Positions 7,165 to 15,350 are shown, counted from the stretch's first letter. The stretch is 35,859 bases of DNA from Clostridiales bacterium (GCA_003343605.1 QAKW01000070.1:1-35859); one strand, 5' to 3'. Notes: a model not told the origin generated them from the sequence alone. Program-made: numbers and translations.

Positions 7165-7473
7165 GCATGACTGTAGGAGCGACGATGCGGGAGGTGGCCA
7201 TAACACCGCATTTTCCCGGTGTATATGGGGAATTTCCGCGGAGCCAGTCCGGTTTGAAACCGGATGAAGAGACAGGGAAAACAAAGAGTTAACCGTTCCT
7301 GGGAACTGCACGGGTTGCCGTGTAAGCCGCTTTTTGGAAACGGAGGCTTTGTTCGGGCGGGGTCGTCCGATTTATTTTACACCGCGGGTGAAACACCCGG
7401 CTGTGTGTTTAAAATTTTCCGTCAAAGTCGTCTCATCCAAAGAGTCAAATTTTATCAAGGAGGCTAATCAAGA
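7165..7473 (+). promoter_or_regulatory. Long structured 5' leader of rpsJ
   Basis: About 300 transcribed bases lie between the promoter and the rpsJ ATG. Several stems are visible: ACACCG/CGGTGT (7203-7222), the perfect TCCGGTTT-G-AAACCGGA (7248-7264), and CGGGTG-AAA-CACCCG (7385-7399) nested in ACAC/GTGT (7379-7406). The AAGGAGG site is at 7457-7463. The leader could host autoregulation by a ribosomal protein, as L4 does on the S10 leader of gamma-proteobacteria, but I do not recognise a named family. Confidence 0.5.
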
Positions 7474-7779
7474 ATGGCTGACAAAATCAGAATCCGCGTA
7501 AAAGGCTATGATTCCACACTGGTGGATCAGGCTGCTCAGAAGATCCTGGAAACCGCGCAGAGAACCGGGGCGGTCGTATCCGGCCCGATCCCTCTTCCCA
7601 CCAAGAAAGAGGTTGTCACGATCCTGCGCGCTGTTCATAAGTATAAGGATTCCAGAGAGCAGTTTGAGAGAAGAACCCATAAACGGCTGATCGATATCGT
7701 GAAGCCCGCCGCCAAAACCGCGGAAGCGCTGGCAAGCGTAGAACTTCCTGCAGGCGTTGAGCTTGAAATCAAGCTTTAA
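7474..7779 (+). CDS. rpsJ: 30S ribosomal protein S10
   Basis: This 101-residue protein has full S10 length and the typical start DKIRIRVKGYDSTLVDQ, the PLPTKKEVVTILRA segment and the FERRTHKRLIDI loop. S10 sits in the 30S head; in its free form (NusE) it also pairs with NusB in transcription antitermination. It is the first gene of the supercluster, behind AAGGAGG at 7457-7463, with a long leader upstream that may control all the genes that follow. Confidence 0.98.
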   Translation: MADKIRIRVKGYDSTLVDQAAQKILETAQRTGAVVSGPIPLPTKKEVVTILRAVHKYKDSREQFERRTHKRLIDIVKPAAKTAEALASVELPAGVELEIKL

Positions 7780-7843
7780 AGGCGCCCAAAGAGAAGGTCA
7801 AGTTGATGCAAATCAACCAATAACCAAATGGAGGTAAGAAGAA

Positions 7844-8479
7844 ATGAAGAAAGGTATAATCGGGAAAAAGATCGGGATGACGCAGGTTTTTGATGAAACC
7901 GGCAATGTAATTCCGGTAACAGTCATTCAGGCGGGCCCCTGCACGGTGGTTCAGAAGAAAACCCTGGAAAACGACGGCTATTCTTCGCTGCAGCTCGGGT
8001 TTCAGGATCTGAGTGAAAATAAGGTCACCAAGCCGCTAAAAGGGCATTTTGAAAAGGCCGGCGTAGCCTGTAAAAAGGTTTTGAAGGAATTCCGGCTGGA
8101 GGAAGCCGATCAATTTAATGTAGGCGACGTGATTACGGCGGATACCTTTGAAGTTGGCAGCTGCGTTGATGTAACGGGCATTTCCAAAGGGAAAGGCTTT
8201 GCCGGAACCATCAAACGGTATAACGGACACCGCGGCCCCATGACGCACGGCGGCGGCCCGGTTCATCGCCATGCCGGCTCCATGGGCGCCTGCTCTTCCC
8301 CTTCCCGTATTTATAAAGGGAAGAAAATGCCCGGACATATGGGTGCCGCGCAGGTAACGGTTCAGAATCTCGACGTGGTAAAGGTCGACGTTGAGAATCA
8401 TTTACTGGTGGTCAAAGGTGCGATCCCCGGCCCGAAGGGTTCGATCGTTACTGTGAAAAACACCGTTAAAAATGGTTAA
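7844..8479 (+). CDS. rplC: 50S ribosomal protein L3
   Basis: This 211-residue protein matches L3 over its length: GIIGKKIGMTQVFDE at the start, the internal extension THGGGPVHRHAGSMG (134-148) that reaches toward the peptidyl transferase centre, and YKGKKMPGHMGAAQVTVQNL. L3 is an early assembly protein of the 50S subunit. The start is set by GGAGG 9 bases upstream. A 64-base gap after rpsJ holds no terminator. Confidence 0.98.
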   Translation: MKKGIIGKKIGMTQVFDETGNVIPVTVIQAGPCTVVQKKTLENDGYSSLQLGFQDLSENKVTKPLKGHFEKAGVACKKVLKEFRLEEADQFNVGDVITADTFEVGSCVDVTGISKGKGFAGTIKRYNGHRGPMTHGGGPVHRHAGSMGACSSPSRIYKGKKMPGHMGAAQVTVQNLDVVKVDVENHLLVVKGAIPGPKGSIVTVKNTVKNG

Positions 8480-8496
8480 GTAAGGGGGAAAAATAA

Positions 8497-9117
8497 ATGG
8501 CTAACGTAGACGTATTTGATATGAGTGGCGCCAAGGTGTCCACCATGGACCTTGCGGATTCCATTTTTTGCGTTCAGGTCAATCAAACCGCGATGCATAC
8601 GGCGGTAACCAATTATTTGGCGAATCAGCGGCAGGGAACGCAGTCTGCGCTCACCCGGGCCGAAGTTTCCGGCGGCGGCATCAAGCCCTGGCGGCAGAAG
8701 GGCACCGGCCGGGCCCGGCAGGGATCAACCCGCAGCCCGCAATGGACCCACGGCGGCGTTGTTTTTGCGCCGAAGCCCCGGGATTACCGTTTCAGCATGA
8801 ACCGGAAGGTAAAGAAGCTCGCGCTGCTTTCTGCGCTTTCTTCTAAGCTGGCCGAGGGCAAGCTGATTGTGCTGGATAAAATTGAAATGGATGAATATAA
8901 AACCAAAACGGTTGTCGGGATGCTCAAGGCCCTCAATACCGAAAACGCCCTGGTTGTAAACAGCGGCACCAACGCCTGCTTTGTGAAAAGCGCGGCGAAT
9001 ATTCCCAGTGTAAAGGCCGCACGGGTGAACACCATCAACACTTACGATATCCTGAAATACGACACCTTGATTCTGACGCAGGATGCCGTGAAGCAGCTTG
9101 AGGAGGTCTATGCATAA
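8497..9117 (+). CDS. rplD: 50S ribosomal protein L4
   Basis: This 206-residue L4 has the long internal loop with WRQKGTGRARQG and THGGVVFAPKPRDY, which lines the peptide exit tunnel near macrolide sites, and a C-terminal globular part ending in DAVKQLEEVY. In gamma-proteobacteria L4 represses its own operon through the S10 leader and is therefore a candidate ligand for the leader here, but no such control is shown. The stop overlaps the rplW start by one base (TAATG), indicating translational coupling. Confidence 0.98.
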   Translation: MANVDVFDMSGAKVSTMDLADSIFCVQVNQTAMHTAVTNYLANQRQGTQSALTRAEVSGGGIKPWRQKGTGRARQGSTRSPQWTHGGVVFAPKPRDYRFSMNRKVKKLALLSALSSKLAEGKLIVLDKIEMDEYKTKTVVGMLKALNTENALVVNSGTNACFVKSAANIPSVKAARVNTINTYDILKYDTLILTQDAVKQLEEVYA

Positions 9118-9410
9118 TGAAATCGAATTATGATATTATTATGAAACCGATTGTCTCCGAAAAATCCATGGCTTCCATGCAGGATAAGACCTATGCTTTT
9201 AAGGTTGCGAAGGACGCCAATAAAATCGAAATTAAAAAAGCGGTTGAGGAAATATTCAAGGTTTCTGTTGAAAAAGTTACCGTCGTGAACGTACGGGGCA
9301 AGGAAAAGAGAGTGGGCGTCCATGTGGGAAAAACTGCCGCCTGGAAGAAAGCCTATGTAAAGTTAACTGCTGATTCAAAGACCATCGAGTTCTTTGACGG
9401 CATGATGTAA
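9117..9410 (+). CDS. rplW: 50S ribosomal protein L23
   Basis: The 97-residue protein has L23 hallmarks: YDIIMKPIVSEKSM at the N-terminus, the KVAKDANKIEIKKAVEEIF strand-helix, and the basic loop with GKEKRVGVHVGKTAAWKKA. L23 lies at the tunnel exit and is the docking point for trigger factor and signal recognition particle. The ATG overlaps the rplD stop by one base, so L4 and L23 are translationally coupled. Confidence 0.98.
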   Translation: MKSNYDIIMKPIVSEKSMASMQDKTYAFKVAKDANKIEIKKAVEEIFKVSVEKVTVVNVRGKEKRVGVHVGKTAAWKKAYVKLTADSKTIEFFDGMM

Positions 9411-9423
9411 GGAGGAGAATGTT

Positions 9424-10257
9424 ATGGCAATGAAAACGTATAAACCTACTTCTCCGGCCAGACGCCAGATGACAAATGTAGACTATAGCTGCCTTTCCAA
9501 AGATGCGCCGGAACGCTCTTTGCTGACAACGGTGAAGAAAAAAGCCGGCCGGAACAGCTACGGCCGTATTACGGTGCGTCATCAGGGCGGCGGCAACAAG
9601 GTTAAGTACAGGATCATTGATTTCAAGAGAAACAAAAGGGACGTTCCGGCAACGGTTGCGTCTATTCAGTATGATCCGAACCGCACCGCGTTTATCGCGC
9701 TGCTGAACTATGAGGACGGAGAAAAATCCTATATTATCTGCCCGGAGGGCCTGCAGGTGGGCGATCAGGTGATCGCCAGCGTCCATGCGGATATCAAGCC
9801 CGGCAATGTGCTCCCGCTGGACAGCATCCCCGTGGGTACGGTGATTCATAATGTGGAGCTTTACCCCGGCCGGGGCGCCCAGCTGGTGCGTTCCGCCGGC
9901 AACAGCGCACAGCTGATGGCAAAGGAAAACGGATATGCGCAGATTCGCCTCCCTTCCGGTGAGGTACGGCTGGTACGGCTGGACTGTGTTGCAACGATCG
10001 GCGTTGTTTCCAACGGCGAACATTCCAATGTTTCCATTGGAAAGGCCGGCAGAAAGCGGCATATGGGCATTCGTCCAACGGTACGCGGCTCGGTGATGAA
10101 CCCCTGCGATCATCCGCATGGCGGCGGTGAAGGAAAGTCCCCCATCGGCCGGAGCGGCCCGGTTACCCCCTGGGGCAAACCGACGCTGGGCTATAAGACC
10201 AGAAGCAAGAAAGCCAAGACCGACAAGTTTATTGTTAAACGTCGGAATGCGAAGTAA
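9424..10257 (+). CDS. rplB: 50S ribosomal protein L2
   Basis: A 277-residue L2 of standard length. It has the RNA-binding N-terminal part with GRITVRHQGGGNKVKYR, an SH3-like middle, and the C-terminal HPHGGGEGKSPIGRSGPVT loop that includes the conserved His near the peptidyl transferase centre. L2 also contacts the 30S subunit. GGAGG lies 8 bases before ATG 9424; a second ATG 6 bases on is possible but less well placed. Confidence 0.98.
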   Translation: MAMKTYKPTSPARRQMTNVDYSCLSKDAPERSLLTTVKKKAGRNSYGRITVRHQGGGNKVKYRIIDFKRNKRDVPATVASIQYDPNRTAFIALLNYEDGEKSYIICPEGLQVGDQVIASVHADIKPGNVLPLDSIPVGTVIHNVELYPGRGAQLVRSAGNSAQLMAKENGYAQIRLPSGEVRLVRLDCVATIGVVSNGEHSNVSIGKAGRKRHMGIRPTVRGSVMNPCDHPHGGGEGKSPIGRSGPVTPWGKPTLGYKTRSKKAKTDKFIVKRRNAK

Positions 10258-10278
10258 TCTGGAAGGAGGCATATTGAA

Positions 10279-10551
10279 ATGGGTAGAAGTGTTAAAAAGG
10301 GTCCTTTTGTAGATCCCAAGCTTTTAAGCAGAGTTCAGGCAATGAACGAGACCGGCGAAAAGAGAGTGCTCAAAAGCTGGTCCAGAGCATCCACCATCTT
10401 TCCGGATTTCGTAGGGCATACGATTGCCGTACACGATGGCAGAAAGCATGTGCCTGTATATATCACCGAGGATATGGTAGGACACAAACTGGGCGAGTTT
10501 GCGCCCACCAGAACGTTTAGGGGCCACGCGGGCTCCAAGACCACAAAGTAA
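10279..10551 (+). CDS. rpsS: 30S ribosomal protein S19
   Basis: This 90-residue protein starts GRSVKKGPFVDPKLL and ends with the GEFAPTRTFRGHAGSK signature of S19. It binds the head of the 30S subunit together with S13, next to the A site. It lies 21 bases after rplB behind GGAGG and leads into rplV with a 14-base gap, in the usual S10-operon order. Confidence 0.98.
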   Translation: MGRSVKKGPFVDPKLLSRVQAMNETGEKRVLKSWSRASTIFPDFVGHTIAVHDGRKHVPVYITEDMVGHKLGEFAPTRTFRGHAGSKTTK

Positions 10552-10565
10552 GGAGGAAGACGAAT

Positions 10566-10898
10566 ATGCAAGCAACAGCGCATTTGAAATATCTCAGAAT
10601 TTCTCCTCGTAAGGTCGGCGTGGTATTGGATCTGATCCGCAACAAGCCTGCAAAATATGCGATGGCTGTTCTTCAGAATACCAATAAGGCGGCAAGCGAA
10701 CCGGTCTGCAAGCTGCTGAAGAGCGCGATGGCCAACGCCGAGAACAATAACGGCATGGATGTCGATAAACTGGTTGTGGCAAAATGTTTTGTTTGCCCCG
10801 GTCCTATTTTGAAGAGAATCATGCCCAGAGCACAGGGAAGAGCGTTCCGCATCAATAAGAGAACCTCTCATGTGACTATTGTATTGGAGGAGGCGTAA
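10566..10898 (+). CDS. rplV: 50S ribosomal protein L22
   Basis: The 110-residue protein has YLRISPRKVGVVLDLIRN at the start and the conserved C-terminal beta-hairpin with GRAFRINKRTSHVTIVL, which reaches into the exit tunnel and is a known site of macrolide-resistance mutations. No insertion or deletion in that loop is evident by eye. An AGGAGG site precedes the start and only two bases separate it from rpsC. Confidence 0.98.
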   Translation: MQATAHLKYLRISPRKVGVVLDLIRNKPAKYAMAVLQNTNKAASEPVCKLLKSAMANAENNNGMDVDKLVVAKCFVCPGPILKRIMPRAQGRAFRINKRTSHVTIVLEEA

Positions 10899-10900
10899 AA

Positions 10901-11575
10901 ATGGGTCAGAAAGTGAATCCGCACGGCCTGCGGGTCGGCGTTATCAAGAACTGGGATTCCAGATGGATCGCCGCAGATAATAAAGTGGGCGACCTGATCC
11001 TGGAGGATTATAATATCCGGAAATTCTTAAAGAAAAAGCTTTATTCGGCGGGCGTACCCGAAATTGAGATCGAACGGACCGCGGAAGGCGGAAGCATTCG
11101 GATCTTTCTGCACTGCGCCAAGCCCGGCCTGGTGATCGGCCGCGGCGGTGCGGAAATCGAAAAGCTGAAAAAAGAGTTGATGGATATGACCGGCAAGAAG
11201 GTCAACATCAACATCGTTGAAGTAAAAAATATGGATACCTGCAGCCAGCTGGTAGCGGAATCGATTGCGCAGCAGCTGGAAAAGCGGATTGCATTCCGCC
11301 GCGCGATGAAAAAGGCGATCGGCAACACCATGCGGACCGGTGCGAAGGGCATCAAGGTAATGGTGTCCGGCCGGCTCAACGGTGCTGAAATCGCCAGAAG
11401 CGAGTGCTATCATGAGGGAACCATTCCTCTGCAGACTTTGAGAGCTGATATTGACTATGGCTTCACCGAGGCAAACACGACCTATGGGAAGATCGGCGTA
11501 AAGGTCTGGATCTATAAAGGCGAGATCCTCTCCGATGTCAAGAAAGCTCCGAAAAAAGAAGGGGGAGCCAGATAA
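10901..11575 (+). CDS. rpsC: 30S ribosomal protein S3
   Basis: This 224-residue S3 starts GQKVNPHGLRVGVIKNWDSRW. It holds a type II KH domain with the GLVIGRGG loop (76-83) and a C-terminal domain with ARSECYHEGTIPLQTLRADIDYG. S3 forms part of the mRNA entry channel and contributes to its helicase activity. The stop overlaps the rplP start by one base, so the two are coupled. Confidence 0.98.
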   Translation: MGQKVNPHGLRVGVIKNWDSRWIAADNKVGDLILEDYNIRKFLKKKLYSAGVPEIEIERTAEGGSIRIFLHCAKPGLVIGRGGAEIEKLKKELMDMTGKKVNINIVEVKNMDTCSQLVAESIAQQLEKRIAFRRAMKKAIGNTMRTGAKGIKVMVSGRLNGAEIARSECYHEGTIPLQTLRADIDYGFTEANTTYGKIGVKVWIYKGEILSDVKKAPKKEGGAR

Positions 11576-12006
11576 TGTTAATACCGAAGAGAGTGAAATA
11601 CAGAAGGGTGCAGAGAGGCCGGATGAAGGGCAAGGCCACCCGCGGCAATACCATCACCTATGGTGAGTATGGGCTGCAGGCACTGGAGCCGGCCTGGATT
11701 ACCAACAACCAGATTGAAGCCGCCCGTATCGCCATGACCCGCTATCTCAAAAGAGGCGGCCGGGTCTGGATCAAGATCTTTCCCGATAAGCCGGTAACGC
11801 AAAAACCGGCCGAAACGCGGATGGGTTCCGGTAAAGGTTCTCCCGAATACTGGGTAGCGGTTGTAAAACCCGGCCGCATCCTGTTTGAAATTGCGGATGT
11901 ATCCGAAGAACTGGCCCGCGAGGCGATGCGCCTTGCGATGCACAAACTGCCGATCAAGTGCAAGTTTGTATGCAAGGAAACTGAAACAGGTGGTGAAGAA
12001 GAATGA
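11575..12006 (+). CDS. rplP: 50S ribosomal protein L16
   Basis: This 143-residue protein has MLIPKRVKYRRVQRGRMKG at its start and RMGSGKGSPEYWVAVVKPGR in its centre, both typical of L16. L16 helps position tRNA in the A and P sites, and its assembly is a late step of 50S maturation. It overlaps rpsC by one base at its start and rpmC by four bases at its end (ATGA), a tightly coupled run of three genes. Confidence 0.98.
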   Translation: MLIPKRVKYRRVQRGRMKGKATRGNTITYGEYGLQALEPAWITNNQIEAARIAMTRYLKRGGRVWIKIFPDKPVTQKPAETRMGSGKGSPEYWVAVVKPGRILFEIADVSEELAREAMRLAMHKLPIKCKFVCKETETGGEEE

Positions 12007-12203
12007 AGGTTAATAAAGTAAGAGAAATGAACGCGGAAGAGCTGACCGTGAAGCTGAACGATCTGAAGAAAGAGCTTTTTAACCTGAAATTCCAGCATGC
12101 AACCAACCAGCTGGATAATCCCCAGCGGATTGCCGCCGTGAAGAAGGACATCGCTCGCGTCCATACGATTCTTCGTGAGCTTGAGCTCCGTGAGTCCAAG
12201 TAA
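12003..12203 (+). CDS. rpmC: 50S ribosomal protein L29
   Basis: The 66-residue protein is a two-helix L29, with VREMNAEELTVKLNDLKKELFNLKFQ and then the QLDNPQRIAAVKKDIARVHTIL part. L29 sits next to L23 near the tunnel exit. The ATG lies in the last codons of rplP (ATGA overlap) with GGTGGTGAAGAAG as a weak ribosome-binding stretch, so translation probably depends on rplP. Confidence 0.97.
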   Translation: MKVNKVREMNAEELTVKLNDLKKELFNLKFQHATNQLDNPQRIAAVKKDIARVHTILRELELRESK

Positions 12204-12228
12204 TCGGTGTATAAAGGAGTGAAATGGA

Positions 12229-12483
12229 ATGGAAAGATCATTGAGAAAAACCCGCGTGGGTAAAGTTGTTAGCGATAAGATGGATAAAACCATTGTTGTC
12301 GCCATTGCAGACAATGTTAAGCATCCTTTGTATAAGAAGGTTATAAAGACCACCTATAAGCTGAAGGCGCATGATGAACAGAATGAATGCGGCGTGGGCG
12401 ATACCGTTGAGGTGATGGAAACCAGACCTCTTTCCAAGGATAAAAGATGGCGCCTTGTTCGGGTTATTGAGAAGGCCAAATAA
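12229..12483 (+). CDS. rpsQ: 30S ribosomal protein S17
   Basis: This 84-residue OB-fold protein shows RKTRVGKVVSDKMDKTIVVA, the KHPLYKKVIKTTYKLKAHD strand pair and the GDTVEVMETRPLSKDKRWRL end, all diagnostic for S17. It binds 16S rRNA early in assembly of the 30S body. It follows rpmC after 25 bases, behind AAAGGAGTG, as in other S10 operons. Confidence 0.98.
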   Translation: MERSLRKTRVGKVVSDKMDKTIVVAIADNVKHPLYKKVIKTTYKLKAHDEQNECGVGDTVEVMETRPLSKDKRWRLVRVIEKAK

Positions 12484-12507
12484 TAAAGTATTAAGGAGGA
12501 CTAAGTC

Positions 12508-12876
12508 GTGATACAACAGCAAACTTATCTTAAAGTTGCCGACAATACCGGTGCGAAAGAGTTGATGTGCATCCGGGTACTTGGCGGAACGAGAAGAAGA
12601 TACGCAGGTATTGGCGATGTAGTTGTTTGCTCTGTTAAAAAGGCGGCACCCGGCGGCACCGTAAAAAAAGGTGATGTAGTCAGGGCGGTCGTTGTGCGCA
12701 CGGTTAAAGGCATCAAAAGGGCCGACGGTTCCTTCATCCGGTTCGATGAAAATGCTGCCGTTATAATTCGTGAGGATAAAAACCCCAGAGGTACGCGTAT
12801 CTTTGGGCCGGTAGCCAGAGAGCTGCGCGATAAGGATTATACCAAGATCCTTTCGCTGGCTCCCGAGGTACTGTGA
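12508..12876 (+). CDS. rplN: 50S ribosomal protein L14
   Basis: The protein has 122 residues, the standard L14 length, starting IQQQTYLKVADNTGAKELMCIRVLGG and ending REKDY-like RDKDYTKILSLAPEVL. The start codon is GTG (12508), confirmed by AAGGAGG 10 bases upstream and by alignment with the usual MIQ start. L14 forms an intersubunit bridge with 16S rRNA and is the docking site of the silencing factor RsfS. Confidence 0.98.
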   Translation: MIQQQTYLKVADNTGAKELMCIRVLGGTRRRYAGIGDVVVCSVKKAAPGGTVKKGDVVRAVVVRTVKGIKRADGSFIRFDENAAVIIREDKNPRGTRIFGPVARELRDKDYTKILSLAPEVL

Positions 12877-12895
12877 GAGTGGAGGTGCAATCAGA

Positions 12896-13228
12896 ATGAA
12901 CAAGCTACATGTAAAAAAGGGTGATACCGTTCTGGTGATCTCCGGCTCATCCAAAGGCCTTCGGGGGAAGGTTCTGGAGGTCAGCCCCAAGGAGGGGAAG
13001 GTCATTGTTGAAAAGGCCAACATGGTTGTAAAGCATGTAAAGCCCCGCCGGCAGGGCGAGGCCGGCGGCCGGATTGAGGCCGAGGGCGCGATTTACGCTT
13101 CGAAGGTACAGGTTGTTTGCCCCAAATGCAAAACGCCGGGCCGGATGGGCCATACCTTCATTATGGAAGGCGATAAGAAAATTGCAAAGCGCGTCTGCAA
13201 AAATAAAGATTGTAACGAAGTTTTCTAA
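12896..13228 (+). CDS. rplX: 50S ribosomal protein L24, zinc-ribbon form
   Basis: This 110-residue L24 has a KOW domain (KKGDTVLVISGSSKGLRGKV) that initiates 50S assembly and lies near the tunnel exit. Its C-terminus keeps cysteines Cys75, Cys78, Cys101 and Cys106. This is the C+ form with a possible zinc ribbon, unlike the Cys-less L24 of Bacillus subtilis. The second pair is spaced CX4C rather than CX2C. It follows rplN after 19 bases, with GGAGGT as ribosome-binding site. Confidence 0.97.
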   Translation: MNKLHVKKGDTVLVISGSSKGLRGKVLEVSPKEGKVIVEKANMVVKHVKPRRQGEAGGRIEAEGAIYASKVQVVCPKCKTPGRMGHTFIMEGDKKIAKRVCKNKDCNEVF

Positions 13229-13243
13229 GGAGGAGTAAGAATT

Positions 13244-13783
13244 ATGTCGAGAATGTCTGAATTATACAGCAACGAAATTGCTCCCGCCCTGATGAAGAAA
13301 TTCGCTTACAAGAGCGTGATGCAGATTCCGAAGCTGGATAAAATTGTGCTGAATGTCGGCTGCGGCGACGCAAAAGACAACAGCAAGGTGATTGATAATG
13401 TCTGCGCTGAGCTGGCGCTGATCACCGGCCAGAAGGCTGTTCCGACCAAGGCGAAAAAATCGGTTGCGAACTTTAAGGTTCGCGAAGGGATGGCAATTGG
13501 CGCCAAGGTGACCCTGCGGGGCGAAAAAATGTATGAATTCCTGGACAGACTGTTTAACACGGCGCTGCCCCGGGTTCGGGACTTTCGCGGGATCAATGCC
13601 AACGGCTTCGACGGCCGCGGCAATTATGCTTTCGGCGTAAAGGAACAGCTGATTTTCCCTGAGATTGAATATGATAAGGTCGAAAAAATCCGCGGGATGG
13701 ACATCGTTTTTGTGACAACCGCGAAGACCGATGAAGAAGCAAAAGAGATGCTGAGTATGTTCGGCGCTCCTTTTGAGAAGTAA
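13244..13783 (+). CDS. rplE: 50S ribosomal protein L5
   Basis: The 179-residue protein matches L5: IPKLDKIVLNVGCGDAKDN, the PTKAKKSVANFKVREGMAIG segment, RVRDFRGI and the GNYAFGVKEQLIFPEIEYDKV block. L5 binds 5S rRNA with L18 and contacts P-site tRNA and S13 in the intersubunit bridge. A GGAGG site precedes the start. It lies between rplX and rpsN in the standard spc order. Confidence 0.98.
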   Translation: MSRMSELYSNEIAPALMKKFAYKSVMQIPKLDKIVLNVGCGDAKDNSKVIDNVCAELALITGQKAVPTKAKKSVANFKVREGMAIGAKVTLRGEKMYEFLDRLFNTALPRVRDFRGINANGFDGRGNYAFGVKEQLIFPEIEYDKVEKIRGMDIVFVTTAKTDEEAKEMLSMFGAPFEK

Positions 13784-13797
13784 GAGGGGGAATTATT

Positions 13798-13983
13798 ATG
13801 GCGAAGAAAGCAATGATCCTAAAGCAGCAGAGAACCCAGAAATTCTCCACGAGAGAGTATAACAGATGCAAAATCTGCGGCAGACCGCACGCCTATCTGA
13901 GAGACTACGGCATTTGCAGAATTTGTTTCCGTGAGCTGGCCTATAAGGGCCAGATTCCCGGTGTGAAAAAATCCAGCTGGTAA
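13798..13983 (+). CDS. rpsN: 30S ribosomal protein S14, zinc-binding type
   Basis: This short 61-residue S14 (type Z) has four zinc-binding cysteines (Cys24, Cys27, Cys40, Cys43) in RCKICGRPHAYLRDYGICRICF. Type Z is the constitutive form of Firmicutes; a longer Cys-less paralogue, if present, is usually found elsewhere and induced by zinc limitation. S14 is one of the last proteins to join the 30S head. It starts 15 bases after rplE behind GAGGGGG. Confidence 0.98.
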   Translation: MAKKAMILKQQRTQKFSTREYNRCKICGRPHAYLRDYGICRICFRELAYKGQIPGVKKSSW

Positions 13984-13996
13984 GGAGGAGCGACAG

Positions 13997-14395
13997 ATGC
14001 AGATCACTGATCCTATCGCAGATTTGCTTACCCGGATCCGGAATGCAAATGCTGCAAAACATGAAACCGTTTCAATTCCTGCTTCGAACATGAAAAAGGC
14101 CATCTGCCAGATCCTGCTCGATGAAGGGTATATCAAAGATATGAAAATCGAAGACGACGGTCTTCAGGGCAATATCGTTTTGACATTAAAATATGGTGAG
14201 AATAAAACCAGGATCATCCAGGGTTTGAAAAGAATTTCAAAACCGGGCCTGCGGATCTATGCCGGCCGTGAGGATATGCCCCGTGTGATGAAGGGCCTGG
14301 GCGTCGCGATTGTGTCTACTTCAAAAGGCGTTATGACCGATAAGCAGGCCAGAAAATTAGGCGTAGGCGGCGAAGTCCTCGCCTTTGTATGGTAA
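13997..14395 (+). CDS. rpsH: 30S ribosomal protein S8
   Basis: The 132-residue protein begins with ITDPIADLLTRIRNAN and ends with the STSKGVMTDKQARKLGVGGEVLAFVW signature of S8. S8 binds helix 21 of 16S rRNA; in Escherichia coli it represses the spc operon by binding a mimic near rplE. No such mimic was identified here by eye. AAGGAGG lies just before the start. Confidence 0.98.
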   Translation: MQITDPIADLLTRIRNANAAKHETVSIPASNMKKAICQILLDEGYIKDMKIEDDGLQGNIVLTLKYGENKTRIIQGLKRISKPGLRIYAGREDMPRVMKGLGVAIVSTSKGVMTDKQARKLGVGGEVLAFVW

Positions 14396-14407
14396 GGAGG
14401 AATTCTG

Positions 14408-14956
14408 ATGTCGAGAATTGGTAGAAAACCGATCACGATTCCCGCAGGTGTAGATGTAAAGATCGACAGTGACAATACCATCACTGTCAAGGGCCCTAAG
14501 GGCACGCTGACCAAGACGATGCATCCCGATATGACCATCGCGGTTGAGGGAAATGAGATCCTGGTTACCCGCCCCAGCGATGAAAAGCTTCATCGTTCGC
14601 TGCACGGCCTGACCCGCACGCTGATCGCCAATATGGTAGAGGGCGTTACCAACGGCTTTTCCAAGGAACTGGAAATCCGCGGCGTCGGCTACAGAGCGCA
14701 GCTGCAGGGCAAGAATCTGAATATGAATTTAGGGTATTCCCATCCGGTGATTATGGAGCCGATCGAGGGAATCACCATTGAAGTTCCGGCGCAGAACAGA
14801 GTCGTTATTTCCGGTATCGATAAACAGCTGGTGGGCCATTTTGCGGCGAATGTTCGCTTTAAACGGCCGCCCGAGCCCTATAAGGGAGCCGGTATCCGGT
14901 ATGTTGGCGAAGTTGTGAAGCATAAGGAAGGCAAAGCCGGTAAAGGCGCGAAATAA
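14408..14956 (+). CDS. rplF: 50S ribosomal protein L6
   Basis: This 182-residue protein starts SRIGRKPITIPAGVDVKID. It contains the two alpha-beta domains of L6, with GFSKELEIRGVGYRAQ in the middle and the RPPEPYKGAGIRYVGE signature at the C-terminus. L6 lies close to the sarcin-ricin loop and the elongation factor site. AAGGAGG precedes the start and 12 bases separate it from rpsH. Confidence 0.98.
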   Translation: MSRIGRKPITIPAGVDVKIDSDNTITVKGPKGTLTKTMHPDMTIAVEGNEILVTRPSDEKLHRSLHGLTRTLIANMVEGVTNGFSKELEIRGVGYRAQLQGKNLNMNLGYSHPVIMEPIEGITIEVPAQNRVVISGIDKQLVGHFAANVRFKRPPEPYKGAGIRYVGEVVKHKEGKAGKGAK

Positions 14957-14974
14957 TAAAGGGAGGAAACGATT

Positions 14975-15334
14975 ATGGTTAAGAAACCTGACAGCAATGC
15001 TGCAAGAATTAAGAGGCATAAACGGGTACGCTCCAAAATCTCCGGAACTCCCGAGTGCCCCCGTCTTTGCGTTTTCCGTTCTGCCAAGCATATCTATGCG
15101 CAGGTCATCGATGATGTAAGCGGGAAGACGCTGGTAAGTGCTTCAACAGTGGAAAAAGAGTTCAATGAATACGGCGGCAACAAGGAAGCCGCGAAAAAGA
15201 TCGGGACCATTATTGCAAAACGGGCCCTGGATCAGAAGATTGAAACCGTTGTTTTTGACCGCGGCGGTTTTGTTTACCACGGCCGGGTAAAGGAACTGGC
15301 TGAGGGCGCCCGTGAAGGCGGACTGAAATTCTAA
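14975..15334 (+). CDS. rplR: 50S ribosomal protein L18
   Basis: The protein has 119 residues with a basic N-terminus (RIKRHKRVRSKISGTPECPRL), the FRSAKHIYAQVIDD strand and the FDRGGFVYHGRVKELAEGAREGGLKF end typical of L18. L18 carries 5S rRNA into the 50S subunit with L5. GGGAGG is the ribosome-binding site, and rpsE follows after 16 bases. Confidence 0.98.
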   Translation: MVKKPDSNAARIKRHKRVRSKISGTPECPRLCVFRSAKHIYAQVIDDVSGKTLVSASTVEKEFNEYGGNKEAAKKIGTIIAKRALDQKIETVVFDRGGFVYHGRVKELAEGAREGGLKF

Positions 15335-15350
15335 TTGGAGGAGAAAAATA

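Larger units (their letters stand above)
6949..7473. other. Divergent intergenic region, kinase operon to rpsJ
   Basis: These 525 bases hold no gene I can support. From left to right: the leader and promoter of the minus-strand operon (7006-7034), an AT-rich block with the 14-bp palindrome TTGCAGATCTGCAA (7088-7101), the rpsJ promoter (7130-7158) and a long structured leader (7165-7473). Confidence 0.8.

Noticed and set aside
9277..10272. 331-codon open frame on the minus strand, opposite rplB
   Set aside because: It mirrors a certain ribosomal gene, has low-complexity His/Arg-rich translation and no independent signal.
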